From Helicobacter sp. (lineage in GTDB: Bacteria; Campylobacterota; Campylobacteria; Campylobacterales; Helicobacteraceae): a stretch of DNA of 43,101 nt. The stretch lies in contig NZ_JAAVGY010000032.1 of NCBI RefSeq assembly GCF_014799995.1, forward strand, positions 1-43,101, in the 5' to 3' direction. The number at the start of each line of letters is the position of its first letter. Position 1 is the first letter of the stretch. Below the pieces are notes generated by a model. It was not told the origin of the DNA and did not search any database. It saw nothing but the letters and a program-made list of their open reading frames with translations. Positions 8,852 through 16,966 of this stretch are shown here, piece after piece. The position numbers were made by a program, and so were the translations under genes.

Positions 8852-9367
8852 TTATGCAGCCTTTTTCAATAAAGATTGAATTAAAACTTCCTTACTCAAA
8901 GCAATGGAATCTTTGTTTAAAAATTCGGACAAAATCTCATCTACAATGATCTTCTCCGCCTTTCTTTGCTCAAAAGCAATATGCTCATTATATTGACGCA
9001 CCAAATTCTCAAGCTCATTTTTTGTGCTTTCTTCAATCTTTTGCACAATGATAGCAGATTCCTTATGTGCAGCCTCTACAATATCTTTTGCAGTTTTTTT
9101 TGCTTCCTCTAATTGATTCATTGCTTTTTGCTTTGCTTTTTTAGAATCTTGCAACTTTTCTTGAATCTTTGCTAAAGAGTTTGCAATATCATCTCTACGC
9201 GCCTTAAAAACACCCTTAATTGCATCTGCTGCAAAATAATAAATCAGAGCAAAGAAAATCACAAAATTTATTGTTCTATGAATAATGTCAGTTTCCCCTC
9301 CATTGCCTGAAGCCAAAAGAAAACCGGGCACAAACAATAAAACCAAAAGACAAATCTTATTTCTCAT
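8852..9367 (-). CDS. atpF: F1Fo ATP synthase subunit b
   Basis: 171 residues from the second of two adjacent ATG codons; the SD site AAGGAG lies 3 bases before the first ATG and 6 before the second, so the second is preferred, though the difference is one residue. It has a signal-like hydrophobic N-terminus (KICLLVLLFVPGFLLAS), then a second membrane helix (about residues 28-48) and a long charged coiled coil to the C-terminus. It forms the peripheral stator stalk with b'. An extra N-terminal hydrophobic stretch in subunit b is, to my knowledge, common in this group. It lies between b' and delta. Confidence 0.94.
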   Translation of the reverse strand: MRNKICLLVLLFVPGFLLASGNGGETDIIHRTINFVIFFALIYYFAADAIKGVFKARRDDIANSLAKIQEKLQDSKKAKQKAMNQLEEAKKTAKDIVEAAHKESAIIVQKIEESTKNELENLVRQYNEHIAFEQRKAEKIIVDEILSEFLNKDSIALSKEVLIQSLLKKAA

Positions 9368-9377
9368 CATCTACTCC

Positions 9378-9803
9378 TTATAGCTTTTCAAGTTTTGCTT
9401 TTAAGCTTGCTTTGAAAAGTGGAATTTCAGATTCCAAAGAATCTTTTAATCTAGCCTTTTCCTCTTGCAAACCCGCTACAAATACATTGTATTTTTGGGC
9501 TAACTCATCTTTTTTTTGAGAAATTTTCATTTCGGCAGTTTGCTTTGCATTTTCTTGTGCTTTATTTTTTATCAAAGCAGCTTCGGCTCTAGCGGCTTGC
9601 AAAATCTCATTAGCTTCTTTCTGCAAAGCCTTAATATCAGCTGTATTACCCTCTATCCCTTCGCTATCTTTTTTGATAGAAGCATCACGCGTATCCATAA
9701 ACCCCAGCAAAGGTTTATAAAGTATGCGATTTAGCAAATAAATCAAAACAAGAAAAACAACAAAAACCAGTGCCATTACCCAAGGAGTTGGGATAATAGT
9801 CAT
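9378..9803 (-). CDS. atpF': F1Fo ATP synthase subunit b'
   Basis: 141 residues from the ATG at 9801-9803 (MTIIPTPWVMALVF). An in-frame GTG six bases earlier would sit on the AAGGAG ribosome site, so it is not the start. There is one N-terminal membrane helix (about residues 8-28) with the conserved RILYKPLLGFMD turn, then a long Ala/Lys/Glu-rich coiled coil. It pairs with atpF as the second stator subunit; two divergent b subunits are usual in campylobacterotes. The a and c subunit genes are not in this window. Confidence 0.94.
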   Translation of the reverse strand: MTIIPTPWVMALVFVVFLVLIYLLNRILYKPLLGFMDTRDASIKKDSEGIEGNTADIKALQKEANEILQAARAEAALIKNKAQENAKQTAEMKISQKKDELAQKYNVFVAGLQEEKARLKDSLESEIPLFKASLKAKLEKL

Positions 9804-9866
9804 TTGCACTCCTTTCTTTAAATCTAAAATACTTTTTATTTTATCACGACTTTTTCTAAGTTTTTC

Positions 9867-10775
9867 TTAAAAACTATGATTTGGTAAAAATTTGCTAAAC
9901 TTTTCCACCTCCTCATCGTTACTAAACTCTACAACTAATTTATTTTTTAACAAATTAGCCTTAATGGATTTGGATTGCAAAATTTTACAAACATTTTTAA
10001 GCTTAGCCACAGAATCATAATTAAGGATATTTGATGATTTCAAGTCTTTTTTAATGTCTAAATTTTTAGAATCTTTCGTGTCTTCTTTAAAACTTTTGAC
10101 AATTTTTTCTGTTTCATGCACGCTTAATTTTTGCCCTATAATAGAGTTTGCAACCAATATCTGCTGCTCTTTTGGTAATGTTACAAGCACTTTTGCGTGT
10201 CCTTGCGAAATCTTATTTTCTAAAATCATTGCTTGCACTTCTTGGTTTAGCTCCAAAAGTCTCAAAGTATTTGTAATTTGCGCACGAGACTTTGAAAGTC
10301 TTTTTGCAACTTCTTCGTGTGTGATTCCATAATCTTCAATAAGCTCTTTATAAGACTGCGCAAGGTCAATGGGGTTCAAATCTTCTCTTTGAATATTCTC
10401 AATCAAAGCCAATTCACGAAGTTTCTCTGCTTGCACATCTACAACAATTGCTTTAATGCTTTCCTTTTTTGCTAGTTTGCTTGCACGCAATCTACGCTCG
10501 CCTGCAATCAAAAAATAATGGTCTGCGTGTTTATCATCTTCGTAAATTAAAATAGGTTGGAGTAAGCCATGTTTTTCAATAGAAGTTGCGAGTTCTTGTA
10601 AGCTCGCATTGTCAAAGACTTTGCGGGGCTGCAATGGATTAGGTTTGATTTTGTCTAAATCAATTTCTACAACAAGTCCAGAATTGTCATTTAAATCGTT
10701 TTGATATGCTTCCTCTACTTCCCCTAGTATCGCACTTAATCCACGTCCTAAACCCACATTCTTTTTTTTTGCCAT
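9867..10775 (-). CDS. parB: Chromosome partitioning protein ParB
   Basis: 302 residues. The N-terminus KNVGLGRGLSAILGE is the ParA-stimulating peptide. The ParB/Spo0J nuclease-like CTP-binding domain follows, with PNPLQPRK near residue 46 and the box AGERRLRASK near residue 96, then a helix-turn-helix (THEEVAKRLSKSRAQITN), and a C-terminal dimerisation region. ParB loads on parS sites near the origin and works with ParA in segregation. It overlaps parA by one base. I did not see a convincing parS palindrome in the window, but the scan was by eye. Confidence 0.97.
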   Translation of the reverse strand: MAKKKNVGLGRGLSAILGEVEEAYQNDLNDNSGLVVEIDLDKIKPNPLQPRKVFDNASLQELATSIEKHGLLQPILIYEDDKHADHYFLIAGERRLRASKLAKKESIKAIVVDVQAEKLRELALIENIQREDLNPIDLAQSYKELIEDYGITHEEVAKRLSKSRAQITNTLRLLELNQEVQAMILENKISQGHAKVLVTLPKEQQILVANSIIGQKLSVHETEKIVKSFKEDTKDSKNLDIKKDLKSSNILNYDSVAKLKNVCKILQSKSIKANLLKNKLVVEFSNDEEVEKFSKFLPNHSF

Positions 10776-11566
10776 TAAGCCCTCTTTTCTAAAATCGCTC
10801 GTGCTAAATTTTGATATGCAATATTCCCCTGCGAACGCACATCGTATAAGATTACAGGCTTTCCAAAACTTGGAGATTCTGCAAGTTTAATGTTTCTAGG
10901 AATCGCAATTGCCTCTTTAGAATCATCTTCTTTAATCAATTGTCCATTGAAATGTTGGAGCAAATCCGCATAAACCTGACGAGAAAGATTATTTTGCGCG
11001 CTATACATTGTTGGCAACAATCCCTTAATCTCTAAAGTAGGATTGATTTCTTTTCGCAATAGCTTAATAGTATTGAGTAGCTGCGCTAAACCCTCTAAAG
11101 CAAAAAATTCACATTGAATAGGAATAATGACAGAATGCGCGGCACTCAAGGCATTGATTGTTAATGGTCCTAGAGCGGGTGGAGAATCTATAATAATATA
11201 ATCATACACATCCATCACATCTTCAATTTTTCGTTTTAAAATCAACTCGCGTCCATTACGTTTTTGACTATAAAATTCTTTTTCAATCCCAACTAAGCCA
11301 ATATTTGAAGGTGCTAAGTATAAAGTAGGAATTGAGGTTTTTTGGATAATTTGCGAAATCTTTTTCGTTCCAATCAGAACATGATAAATATTAAACTCAA
11401 TGCTATTGCGATGGAATCCCAAACTCGTTGTAGCATTTGCTTGTGGGTCAACATCTACTAACAACACCTTTTTCTCTTCTACCGCAAGTGAGGCAGCAAG
11501 ATTTACAGCTGTTGTTGTTTTCCCTACTCCTCCCTTTTGATTTGCAATACAAATCACTTCACACAT
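10775..11566 (-). CDS. parA: Chromosome partitioning ATPase ParA (Soj)
   Basis: 263 residues. The deviant Walker A motif NQKGGVGKTTTAVNLA starts near residue 9, with the signature Lys of ParA/MinD ATPases; DVDPQANATTSLG gives the A' motif and YDYIIIDSPPALGPLT the Walker B region. ATP-bound dimers bind DNA non-specifically and are released by ParB, which moves the origin region. It follows birA by 12 bases and overlaps parB by one base. Confidence 0.98.
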   Translation of the reverse strand: MCEVICIANQKGGVGKTTTAVNLAASLAVEEKKVLLVDVDPQANATTSLGFHRNSIEFNIYHVLIGTKKISQIIQKTSIPTLYLAPSNIGLVGIEKEFYSQKRNGRELILKRKIEDVMDVYDYIIIDSPPALGPLTINALSAAHSVIIPIQCEFFALEGLAQLLNTIKLLRKEINPTLEIKGLLPTMYSAQNNLSRQVYADLLQHFNGQLIKEDDSKEAIAIPRNIKLAESPSFGKPVILYDVRSQGNIAYQNLARAILEKRA

Positions 11567-11578
11567 TCTTTGCTCCAG

Positions 11579-12223
11579 TTATCTTAAACTATAAATCTTT
11601 TCGCCCTCCACAAGAATTGCCCCGTCCTCACAAAGCAAAGCATTGCGAAGAGAAATAATCTTCCCATTATGGTGAAAAGTATGATTGAAATTATTTGTAA
11701 ATTCTAGCGAATATTTACTAAAAATTTGCTTCCAGCTAGATTTTTTTTTGTTATTTTCCAATCTTTCTATAAAAGATTCTAAAATTTTTTCTTTAGGGAT
11801 TTTTATATCTAATGCTCCGAAATTTTGGCTTTCAATTTCCAAATTTAACCCGATTCCACAAAGGATTATCTCTCCTAATTTGGAACATAGAATCCCACCA
11901 ACTTTTTGTTTATCAATATATAAATCATTGGGCCACTTTAACCAAATTTGCGAACCATTTTCTTGTAAAACTTCTTTAAATACAAATCCCATATAAATTG
12001 AAATAGATTCTAAAGGCAAGTCTTGCGGTAGTGAGTTTATCTGAAGTGCGAAAGAAAAATATAGTCCCTCTTTGACATTCTCCCACGCATTTCCTCTGCT
12101 ACCGATTCCGCCACTTTGACGCTTTGCTACTACCATTATGGGCGGTTTTAATTCGCCTTTGCGAACCTTTTGAGACAAAAAAACTTGGGTAGATTCTATA
12201 CAATCAAAATCTAAAATTTGCAT
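11579..12223 (-). CDS. birA: Biotin--[acetyl-CoA-carboxylase] ligase
   Basis: 214 residues, a short BirA lacking the N-terminal DNA-binding domain of the E. coli protein, so it should be ligase only. Motifs include the biotinyl-5'-AMP loop KRQSGGIGSRGNAW (family consensus GRGRxGR/xW) near residue 34, WLKWPNDLYIDKQKVGGIL, and GIGLNLE. It activates biotin with ATP and attaches it to the biotin carboxyl carrier protein of acetyl-CoA carboxylase. The ATG follows the fmt stop codon directly. Confidence 0.93.
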   Translation of the reverse strand: MQILDFDCIESTQVFLSQKVRKGELKPPIMVVAKRQSGGIGSRGNAWENVKEGLYFSFALQINSLPQDLPLESISIYMGFVFKEVLQENGSQIWLKWPNDLYIDKQKVGGILCSKLGEIILCGIGLNLEIESQNFGALDIKIPKEKILESFIERLENNKKKSSWKQIFSKYSLEFTNNFNHTFHHNGKIISLRNALLCEDGAILVEGEKIYSLR

Positions 12224-13126
12224 TTATTCTAAAATATCTCCTAATTTTAGACGTTTCCCTTGTAAATATTGATAAGCACTAACAACCTTTTTTGAGGGGG
12301 CTTGCAAAGATTCTATCCAAACACTCCCCCTTTTGCAGCCTACTTTTATCCGCTCATCTGCAATTTGCAGAATCTCCCCTGAATGATTCTCACCCACAGA
12401 TTCCGCAACTTTTACCCCTCTTAACTTTAATCCACTTTCCAAATAAATTTCGGGCCACCCCTCATAAGCAAGTGCTTTTCTCGTTAAAGAATCCGCATCA
12501 TCAAAGGTTACTTTTCCCCATTCTTTTTTGATTTTCTTACAATAACTCGCCTCTGCATTGATTTGTTTTAAAGGCGCAATGGAATCCCATCGCTCCAAAT
12601 ACTCCAATATCAAGTCCGCAGCAGTTTCTGCTAGTTGTGAAAATAACTTTGGCGCATTTTGAAGTGTATTTTGGAATACTTTAAAGCCCAAAATATCCCC
12701 GCAATCTAATCCCTCATTCATTTGCATTGCAGTAACTCCAAAATACTTTTCATTATTTAAAATGCTTTGTTGGATTGGGCTTGCACCACGAAATTGAGGC
12801 AAAATAGAGGCGTGAAGGTTGATACAAGGAGCAAGATTCAATAGACTTTTGGGGAGGATTTTACCATAAGCCGCAACGATAATTTTGTCGCAAGAAAAAT
12901 TTTTTAACTCCTTTGCAAAATTCTCATCTAATTTTTGGGGTTGCAAGATTGGAATCTTAGAGTCTTTTTCTAATAATAATTTTTTGGTCGCAGGAATTTG
13001 TAAGCGCATATTCCTCCCCGCTTTTTTATCCTCTTGACACACCAATGCACAAACTTGATGATGAGCCAATAAAGATTCTAAAATCGCCGCCGCATAATCT
13101 GGCGTTCCCATAAAAATCACTCGCAT
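12224..13126 (-). CDS. fmt: Methionyl-tRNA formyltransferase
   Basis: 300 residues from the ATG at 13124-13126 (MRVIFMGTPDYAA), preceded by AAGGAAG with 6 bases of spacing; the longer frame to a TTG at 13162 has no support. The formyltransferase catalytic core contains INLHASILPQFRGASPIQQ with the Asn, His and Gly residues of the family, and the formyl-THF site NEGLDCGDIL. The C-terminal OB-fold domain binds the tRNA acceptor end. It formylates initiator Met-tRNA. It is the first gene of the long minus-strand run. Confidence 0.97.
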   Translation of the reverse strand: MRVIFMGTPDYAAAILESLLAHHQVCALVCQEDKKAGRNMRLQIPATKKLLLEKDSKIPILQPQKLDENFAKELKNFSCDKIIVAAYGKILPKSLLNLAPCINLHASILPQFRGASPIQQSILNNEKYFGVTAMQMNEGLDCGDILGFKVFQNTLQNAPKLFSQLAETAADLILEYLERWDSIAPLKQINAEASYCKKIKKEWGKVTFDDADSLTRKALAYEGWPEIYLESGLKLRGVKVAESVGENHSGEILQIADERIKVGCKRGSVWIESLQAPSKKVVSAYQYLQGKRLKLGDILE

Positions 13127-13152
13127 TGATTTCTTCCTTTTTAAATTATGGG

Positions 13153-13158
13153 ATAATA
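13153..13158 (-). promoter_or_regulatory. Candidate -10 box for fmt operon
   Basis: The minus strand reads TTTGCTATTAT about 27 bases upstream of the fmt start, a TATAAT-like hexamer (TATTAT) after AT-rich DNA. It is the only good -10 in the 127-base gap before fmt, so it probably serves the fmt-birA-parAB-atp run. There is no recognisable -35. Confidence 0.45.
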
Positions 13159-13253
13159 GCAAATTTATATTTAACTTTAATTGGATTTTTACGGATTTTC
13201 AAACAATTTAGAATCCCAAATCGATTTTTATTTTCTTGTATTTACTCTTTGCA

Positions 13254-14057
13254 TTAGTAAATTTCTATCAAATCAAATTCTTTGATAATTGTCTTTTTGG
13301 GTTTAAAAGGTGCGGCGAACTCATTGCCCACTTGATAAATCGGCAAAAGACTAGAATCATAATCAATAGAATTTTCCCCATAGGCGTAATAGTCTTTAGA
13401 TTTGGATTGAGAATCTTTTGCGGGATTGGTCTGTACGAAATCTCTTGATTCTGCTAGAGTTTTTTCCTGATAGACTTTAGGAGTATTTTGAGAGATTCTA
13501 ATACTTTCTTGAATCTCTTTTGATTTGAAATAAGATTCCAATTGTTTGACACGCAATGCAACTTCTTGATAATATTTTTCAGCTTGTATGTTGGCTTGCT
13601 CATTCTTTTGCCAACTATATCCTTTGTTATAAGACTTGATGATATTTTTCCAATTTCCTTTATGCTCTCTCTGCCAATATTTCAGCTCTGTAATCGCAAT
13701 TTGTTCGGCAAAAGCATCGTTTTCAACGAGCATAGCTCCTACCATATTTTGCGTAAAACCATTTTGCTTTAATTGTGGATAACGATTAATGACGCCGGGA
13801 ATATAAGCGTGAAAATTCCCCGCACTTGGGTCTTGAAAATTCATTTTGTATTCTCCTGCGCAGGATTCTTGCCAAGCAATAGCCGCAAGCGTTAAACCAA
13901 ATCCATCTTGTTCCCCTGCGAGATAAGAGTGTAATAAAACCCTTTTTTGAGATTCTGAAAACTGATTCAAAGGAACACAAGAATTTTTAAATTCTACTTG
14001 CGGTAATGCAAAACTGATACTCACCAAAGCACATAAAATAAAAACAATGCGTTGCAT
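13254..14057 (-). CDS. Secreted lytic-transglycosylase-like protein
   Basis: 267 residues with a signal peptide cleaved near residue 18 (ISFALPQ). The stretch LTLAAIAWQESCAG (Glu64 as candidate catalytic acid), followed by DPSAGNFHAYIP and later SYNKGYSW, resembles the lysozyme-like SLT fold, in which a Glu after a hydrophobic helix and a Tyr-Asn motif mark the active site. Two cysteines (27 and 66) could form a disulfide. The C-terminal 90 residues are polar and low in recognisable structure. Role in peptidoglycan cleavage is inferred from motifs only. It stands between fmt and the histidine kinase on the same strand. Confidence 0.6.
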   Translation of the reverse strand: MQRIVFILCALVSISFALPQVEFKNSCVPLNQFSESQKRVLLHSYLAGEQDGFGLTLAAIAWQESCAGEYKMNFQDPSAGNFHAYIPGVINRYPQLKQNGFTQNMVGAMLVENDAFAEQIAITELKYWQREHKGNWKNIIKSYNKGYSWQKNEQANIQAEKYYQEVALRVKQLESYFKSKEIQESIRISQNTPKVYQEKTLAESRDFVQTNPAKDSQSKSKDYYAYGENSIDYDSSLLPIYQVGNEFAAPFKPKKTIIKEFDLIEIY

Positions 14058-14094
14058 AAAACTCCTTTTTAGAGATTCAGCAATTTTTGTTCCT

Positions 14095-15387
14095 TTATTT
14101 ATGGTTTGCGATTCTTAGTTCAAAAGTTGCAATCGTGCCGTGAGTATCCAAACGATTTTGCAATGAAATACTTCCTCCTAGCGCATTTGCGGCATTTTTG
14201 GCAAGAAACAATCCAAGCCCTGCTCCGCTTTTGTTACCTGCGCGTTTAAAAGGAGCATAAATATCTTCTAATTCCGAATCAATCCCGCAACCCTCGTCCA
14301 TTACAACAATGCGGAGTGTTTCTTGGTTGATGATTTGACTCGTCAATAAAACACTTTTGCCCTCGGGAGTAAATTTAAAGGCATTTTGTAAAAAGTTTTG
14401 TACAATTTGAGTTAGAAGCGTAGGCTTGATTGTAATTAAAAGCTCATTAGCGTCAAGATTGCAAACGAAATGTTTATTTTCTTTTTTGCTAAGAATCCGA
14501 AAATTATCCGCAATATTTTGCAAAATCTTATGCACATCTACAAGGCTGGATTTTTCAAATTGCGCACTCTCTTGTCTTCCCAAATCAAGCAAGGTTTTAA
14601 TGATTGCATTCATCTCATTGATACTTTGGATATTTTCCTTTAATGCATTGACATATACTTCTTTTTCTCTCTCTTTAATTAGCGTTACTTCACACTTAGT
14701 TTTAATCACTGCCAATGGAGTTTTAAGCTCGTGTGCAATCCCAATGAATAATTGCTTCTGCCCTCCAAAATAGCTTTTAATCCGCTCTAAAAGATTGTTG
14801 ATAGACGCAACTAATGGGTGAAATTCTAAGGGCAAACCCGCACTATTTAAGGATTCCAAATCGTGCTCTTTAAGCTTTCCAAGCGTGGTAGAAAGATTCT
14901 GAATTGGCTTATAGAGAATATTTGAAAAGGCAAGCGCAAAAAGTTGTATCAAAATCAATGCAAAAAAAACAACTAAAAGAATGCCTTTCAAGAGAGAATC
15001 TAAAAATACAACTTCTTGCGTAATGTCTTTTGTGATTTTCAGTGTCTTATTGGTTTGATAAGGGGAGGAGAGAGAATAATAAATGCGATTTTGAGATTTT
15101 GTTTTGGCATAGAGATTTTGCTGCATTTGCGTATCCAAAACCTCAATTTTCCAAACATCTCCTCCAAAAGGATTGGGGCTTTGGACAAAAAAACTTTGTC
15201 CGACATTATAATGAATGCTGCTTTTAAAAATATGATTTAACTGGCTTTGGAGGCTGTGTTTAATACGACCATAAGTATCAAAATAAAGATAGGTGTAAAG
15301 CGTGCTAGAGAATATCGCCAAAAGGGCGATAAAAGAAATCGTAATTTGCTTAGTATAATCTCCTCTTATACTCCTTTTGGATAGCAA
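14095..15387 (-). CDS. Sensor histidine kinase paired with HsrA/CosR-like regulator
   Basis: 430 residues from a TTG at 15385-15387, with AGAGG about 9 bases upstream; no ATG lies near, so the exact start is uncertain. There are two membrane helices (about residues 15-36 and 133-156) that bracket a periplasmic sensor of about 95 residues, then a HAMP-like linker, the H-box FIGIAHELKTPLAV with phospho-accepting His219, an N-box (NFLQNAFKF), and G-boxes VMDEGCGID and GAGLGLFLAKN. It overlaps the response regulator gene by 22 bases, so the two should be translated together. Signal sensed is unknown. Confidence 0.93.
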   Translation of the reverse strand: MLSKRSIRGDYTKQITISFIALLAIFSSTLYTYLYFDTYGRIKHSLQSQLNHIFKSSIHYNVGQSFFVQSPNPFGGDVWKIEVLDTQMQQNLYAKTKSQNRIYYSLSSPYQTNKTLKITKDITQEVVFLDSLLKGILLVVFFALILIQLFALAFSNILYKPIQNLSTTLGKLKEHDLESLNSAGLPLEFHPLVASINNLLERIKSYFGGQKQLFIGIAHELKTPLAVIKTKCEVTLIKEREKEVYVNALKENIQSINEMNAIIKTLLDLGRQESAQFEKSSLVDVHKILQNIADNFRILSKKENKHFVCNLDANELLITIKPTLLTQIVQNFLQNAFKFTPEGKSVLLTSQIINQETLRIVVMDEGCGIDSELEDIYAPFKRAGNKSGAGLGLFLAKNAANALGGSISLQNRLDTHGTIATFELRIANHK

Positions 15388-16037
15388 AATCTGTAACCTC
15401 TGCGTCTAACTGTTTCAATCGTAGCAATGTTAAGGGGCTTGTCCATTTTTTGACGAATTTGATTAATAGCTACTTCAATAACATTAGGGGTTACAAGCTC
15501 TGGCTCTTCCCAAATCGCGTCTAATAATTGCTCTTTTGAGACAATTTGGTCTCTATGACGTGCAAGATGCGTAAGCACCTCAAAAGGCTTGCCTTTGAGT
15601 TCAATTTCTTGGTTTTTATAGGTGATTTTTTCTTCATCTGGATTAATGACTAAATCTTCAATCTCAATCAAATTTGTCCCACCAAAGCGCAAACGTGCCT
15701 CAATTCTTGCGACTAATACATTGAAGTCAAAAGGTTTGGCTAAAAAATCATCTGCCCCTGCTCTAAGTGCTTCTACTTCACTTTCTGCATCATCTCGCGC
15801 AGAAATAATAACGACTGCGGTGCGAGGGGATTTATTTTTAACCTGATTAATGATTTCAAGTCCGCTACCATCTGGCAACATCCAATCTGCAAGCACTAAA
15901 TCGTAATTGCGAATACTAATATAATATTCCCCATCTTTTAAATTTTCTGCCACATCGGTTTGATAATTAAACTCGTTCAAACCCTCAGTGATTGTCTTAT
16001 TAAGACTGATTTCATCTTCAACGATTAAGATTCGCAT
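15366..16037 (-). CDS. OmpR-family response regulator of the HsrA/CosR type
   Basis: 223 residues. The receiver domain has the acidic pair EDE at 7-9, Asp51 in DWMLPDGSG and Lys near residue 102 (AKPFDF). The winged-helix domain carries LKGKPFEVLTHLARH, QLLDAIWEEPELVTPNVIE and VRRRGYRFCYPK, which I recognise as nearly the same as H. pylori HsrA (HP1043) and C. jejuni CosR. Those two are orphan, essential, atypical regulators; as I recall, CosR has Asn where this protein has Asp51, and HsrA lacks the normal phosphorylation site. This copy looks canonical and is followed by its own kinase. Likely targets are redox and central metabolism genes, by analogy. It probably regulates itself through the palindrome in its leader. 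Confidence 0.92.
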   Translation of the reverse strand: MRILIVEDEISLNKTITEGLNEFNYQTDVAENLKDGEYYISIRNYDLVLADWMLPDGSGLEIINQVKNKSPRTAVVIISARDDAESEVEALRAGADDFLAKPFDFNVLVARIEARLRFGGTNLIEIEDLVINPDEEKITYKNQEIELKGKPFEVLTHLARHRDQIVSKEQLLDAIWEEPELVTPNVIEVAINQIRQKMDKPLNIATIETVRRRGYRFCYPKGV

Positions 16038-16052
16038 TCGTTTTCCTTATTT

Positions 16053-16068
16053 CTAATTTAAAAATTAG
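16053..16068. promoter_or_regulatory. Palindrome in the hsrA/cosR-like leader (candidate operator)
   Basis: A perfect 7-base inverted repeat with a 2-base centre, CTAATTTAAAAATTAG, lies 16 bases upstream of the regulator ATG and just downstream of its -10 box, overlapping the predicted transcript start. HsrA is reported to bind its own promoter region in H. pylori, so an autoregulatory site is plausible. In AT-rich DNA such palindromes also arise by chance. Confidence 0.35.
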
Positions 16069-16072
16069 CGGA

Positions 16073-16078
16073 ATTGTA
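16073..16078 (-). promoter_or_regulatory. -10 box for the two-component operon
   Basis: The minus strand has TATGCTACAATTCC; TACAAT is one mismatch from consensus and lies about 36 bases before the regulator ATG. There is no clear -35; upstream sequence is AT-rich with periodic T runs, as usual for the group. Confidence 0.5.
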
Positions 16079-16233
16079 GCATAGTTTTAGCTATTTTTAA
16101 ACAAATTTTATAAAAGATTAAAAAGATTTGTTTTAACCACTTTTTTATATAAATTTCGCCCGAGTTTTCCCTTGAACAACCCTTATTCCATTTCACAAAA
16201 CCCATTAAGGAGGGATAAATTTTAATGCAAGAG

Positions 16234-16922
16234 CTATTTTAATAAAACAATATTCTTGAGAATCTTGAGTCTTTCTCGCAAAACTCTTCGCAAAACCACA
16301 AGAAAATATCCAAAATCCTTCTTTGTATTTGGAATCCCCAAACGATTCTCCATATTAATCCTATCTTCTGCCTTGCGATAGCAATTAGGAGACTTTCCGG
16401 AGCAATCAATCATTCTTATTTTATCGCAAGACAAGATAAAATTACTATCCCAAATATCCCCCATAACCATATTATGCGAGTGCAACTCTTCTACTGCTTC
16501 TTTGATTTTTTGCTTTAGTGGTGCATCTAAGGTATTGATTTGCTCCCCCTTGATATATTCTACAATCATTACGAAAATCTTAGAATAGTTTATAAATTTT
16601 TTCTCCGCCAAAAAATAAAAATCATTGACTCTAAGACAACCCTCCTCTCTTACGCGTTTCGTTTCTAAAAAGAGATTCAAATAATAATCTCCTTTAAAAA
16701 ACGACTTAAGAAATCGTTCGTTTTTTTTATCCTGTGGAGTGAATACTTTTAAAATATACTCCCCCCCCCGCTACTAACTAGAAAAACTTGCGTTTCTTTA
16801 GTGTTTTTAAATGTTTTTATAATTTTGAGAGAATGATGAATATAGTCCAAAAAGATTTTTTCTAAAAATTCATAGTCTTTTCGGACATATACTTGATAGG
16901 ATTCTATTCTTTTGGCAATCAT
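16234..16922 (-). CDS. LPS-core kinase (WaaY/RfaY-like), phase-variable, OFF by frameshift in a G9 tract
   Basis: From the ATG at 16920-16922 (AGGAA site 4-5 bases upstream) the frame reads 57 residues and stops at 16749-16751, just after nine G residues. With ten G residues the frame would run on without a break to 16234, giving 229 residues. The restored protein shows a kinase-like N-lobe (GGGEYILKVF, the G-rich tract itself coding the glycine turn), a catalytic loop MGDIWDSNFIL with Asp and Asn, and IRMIDCSGKSPNCYRKAEDRI, which matches the IDLSGK...RKAKDRI signature of WaaY/RfaY heptose kinases. These phosphorylate the inner LPS core. An internal TTG at 16680 with AAAGGAG upstream could give a C-terminal fragment, which would lack the N-lobe. 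The gene is 44 bases downstream of DAHP synthase. Confidence 0.85.
16761..16769 (-). repeat. G9 homopolymer slippage tract (C9 on plus strand)
   Basis: Nine G residues in the coding strand of the LPS-core kinase gene, about 155 bases into it. The count of nine puts the downstream frame out; ten (or seven) restores it. Homopolymer G tracts of 8 or more are the standard contingency switch in Helicobacter and Campylobacter surface genes. Confidence 0.9.
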
Positions 16923-16966
16923 CAATTTCCTAAAATATCATCCAATATTCTTTTTGCCTTGCGTTG

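Noticed and set aside
9867..11566. A parS site close to parAB
   Set aside because: I looked for a near-perfect 16-base palindrome with a CACGTG-like core and saw none, but a scan by eye is not exhaustive.
13127..13162. Longer fmt start at a TTG
   Set aside because: The ATG at 13124-13126 has a good ribosome site and gives the conserved MRVIFMGTP start; the extension would cover the likely promoter leader.
16201..16242. Plus-strand AAGGAGGG followed by an ATG near 16225
   Set aside because: The frame is only five codons long and ends inside the kinase 3' end.
16749..16922. A separate 57-residue gene upstream of a 148-residue gene
   Set aside because: Both parts join to one kinase-like protein when the G tract has ten residues; neither alone forms a domain.
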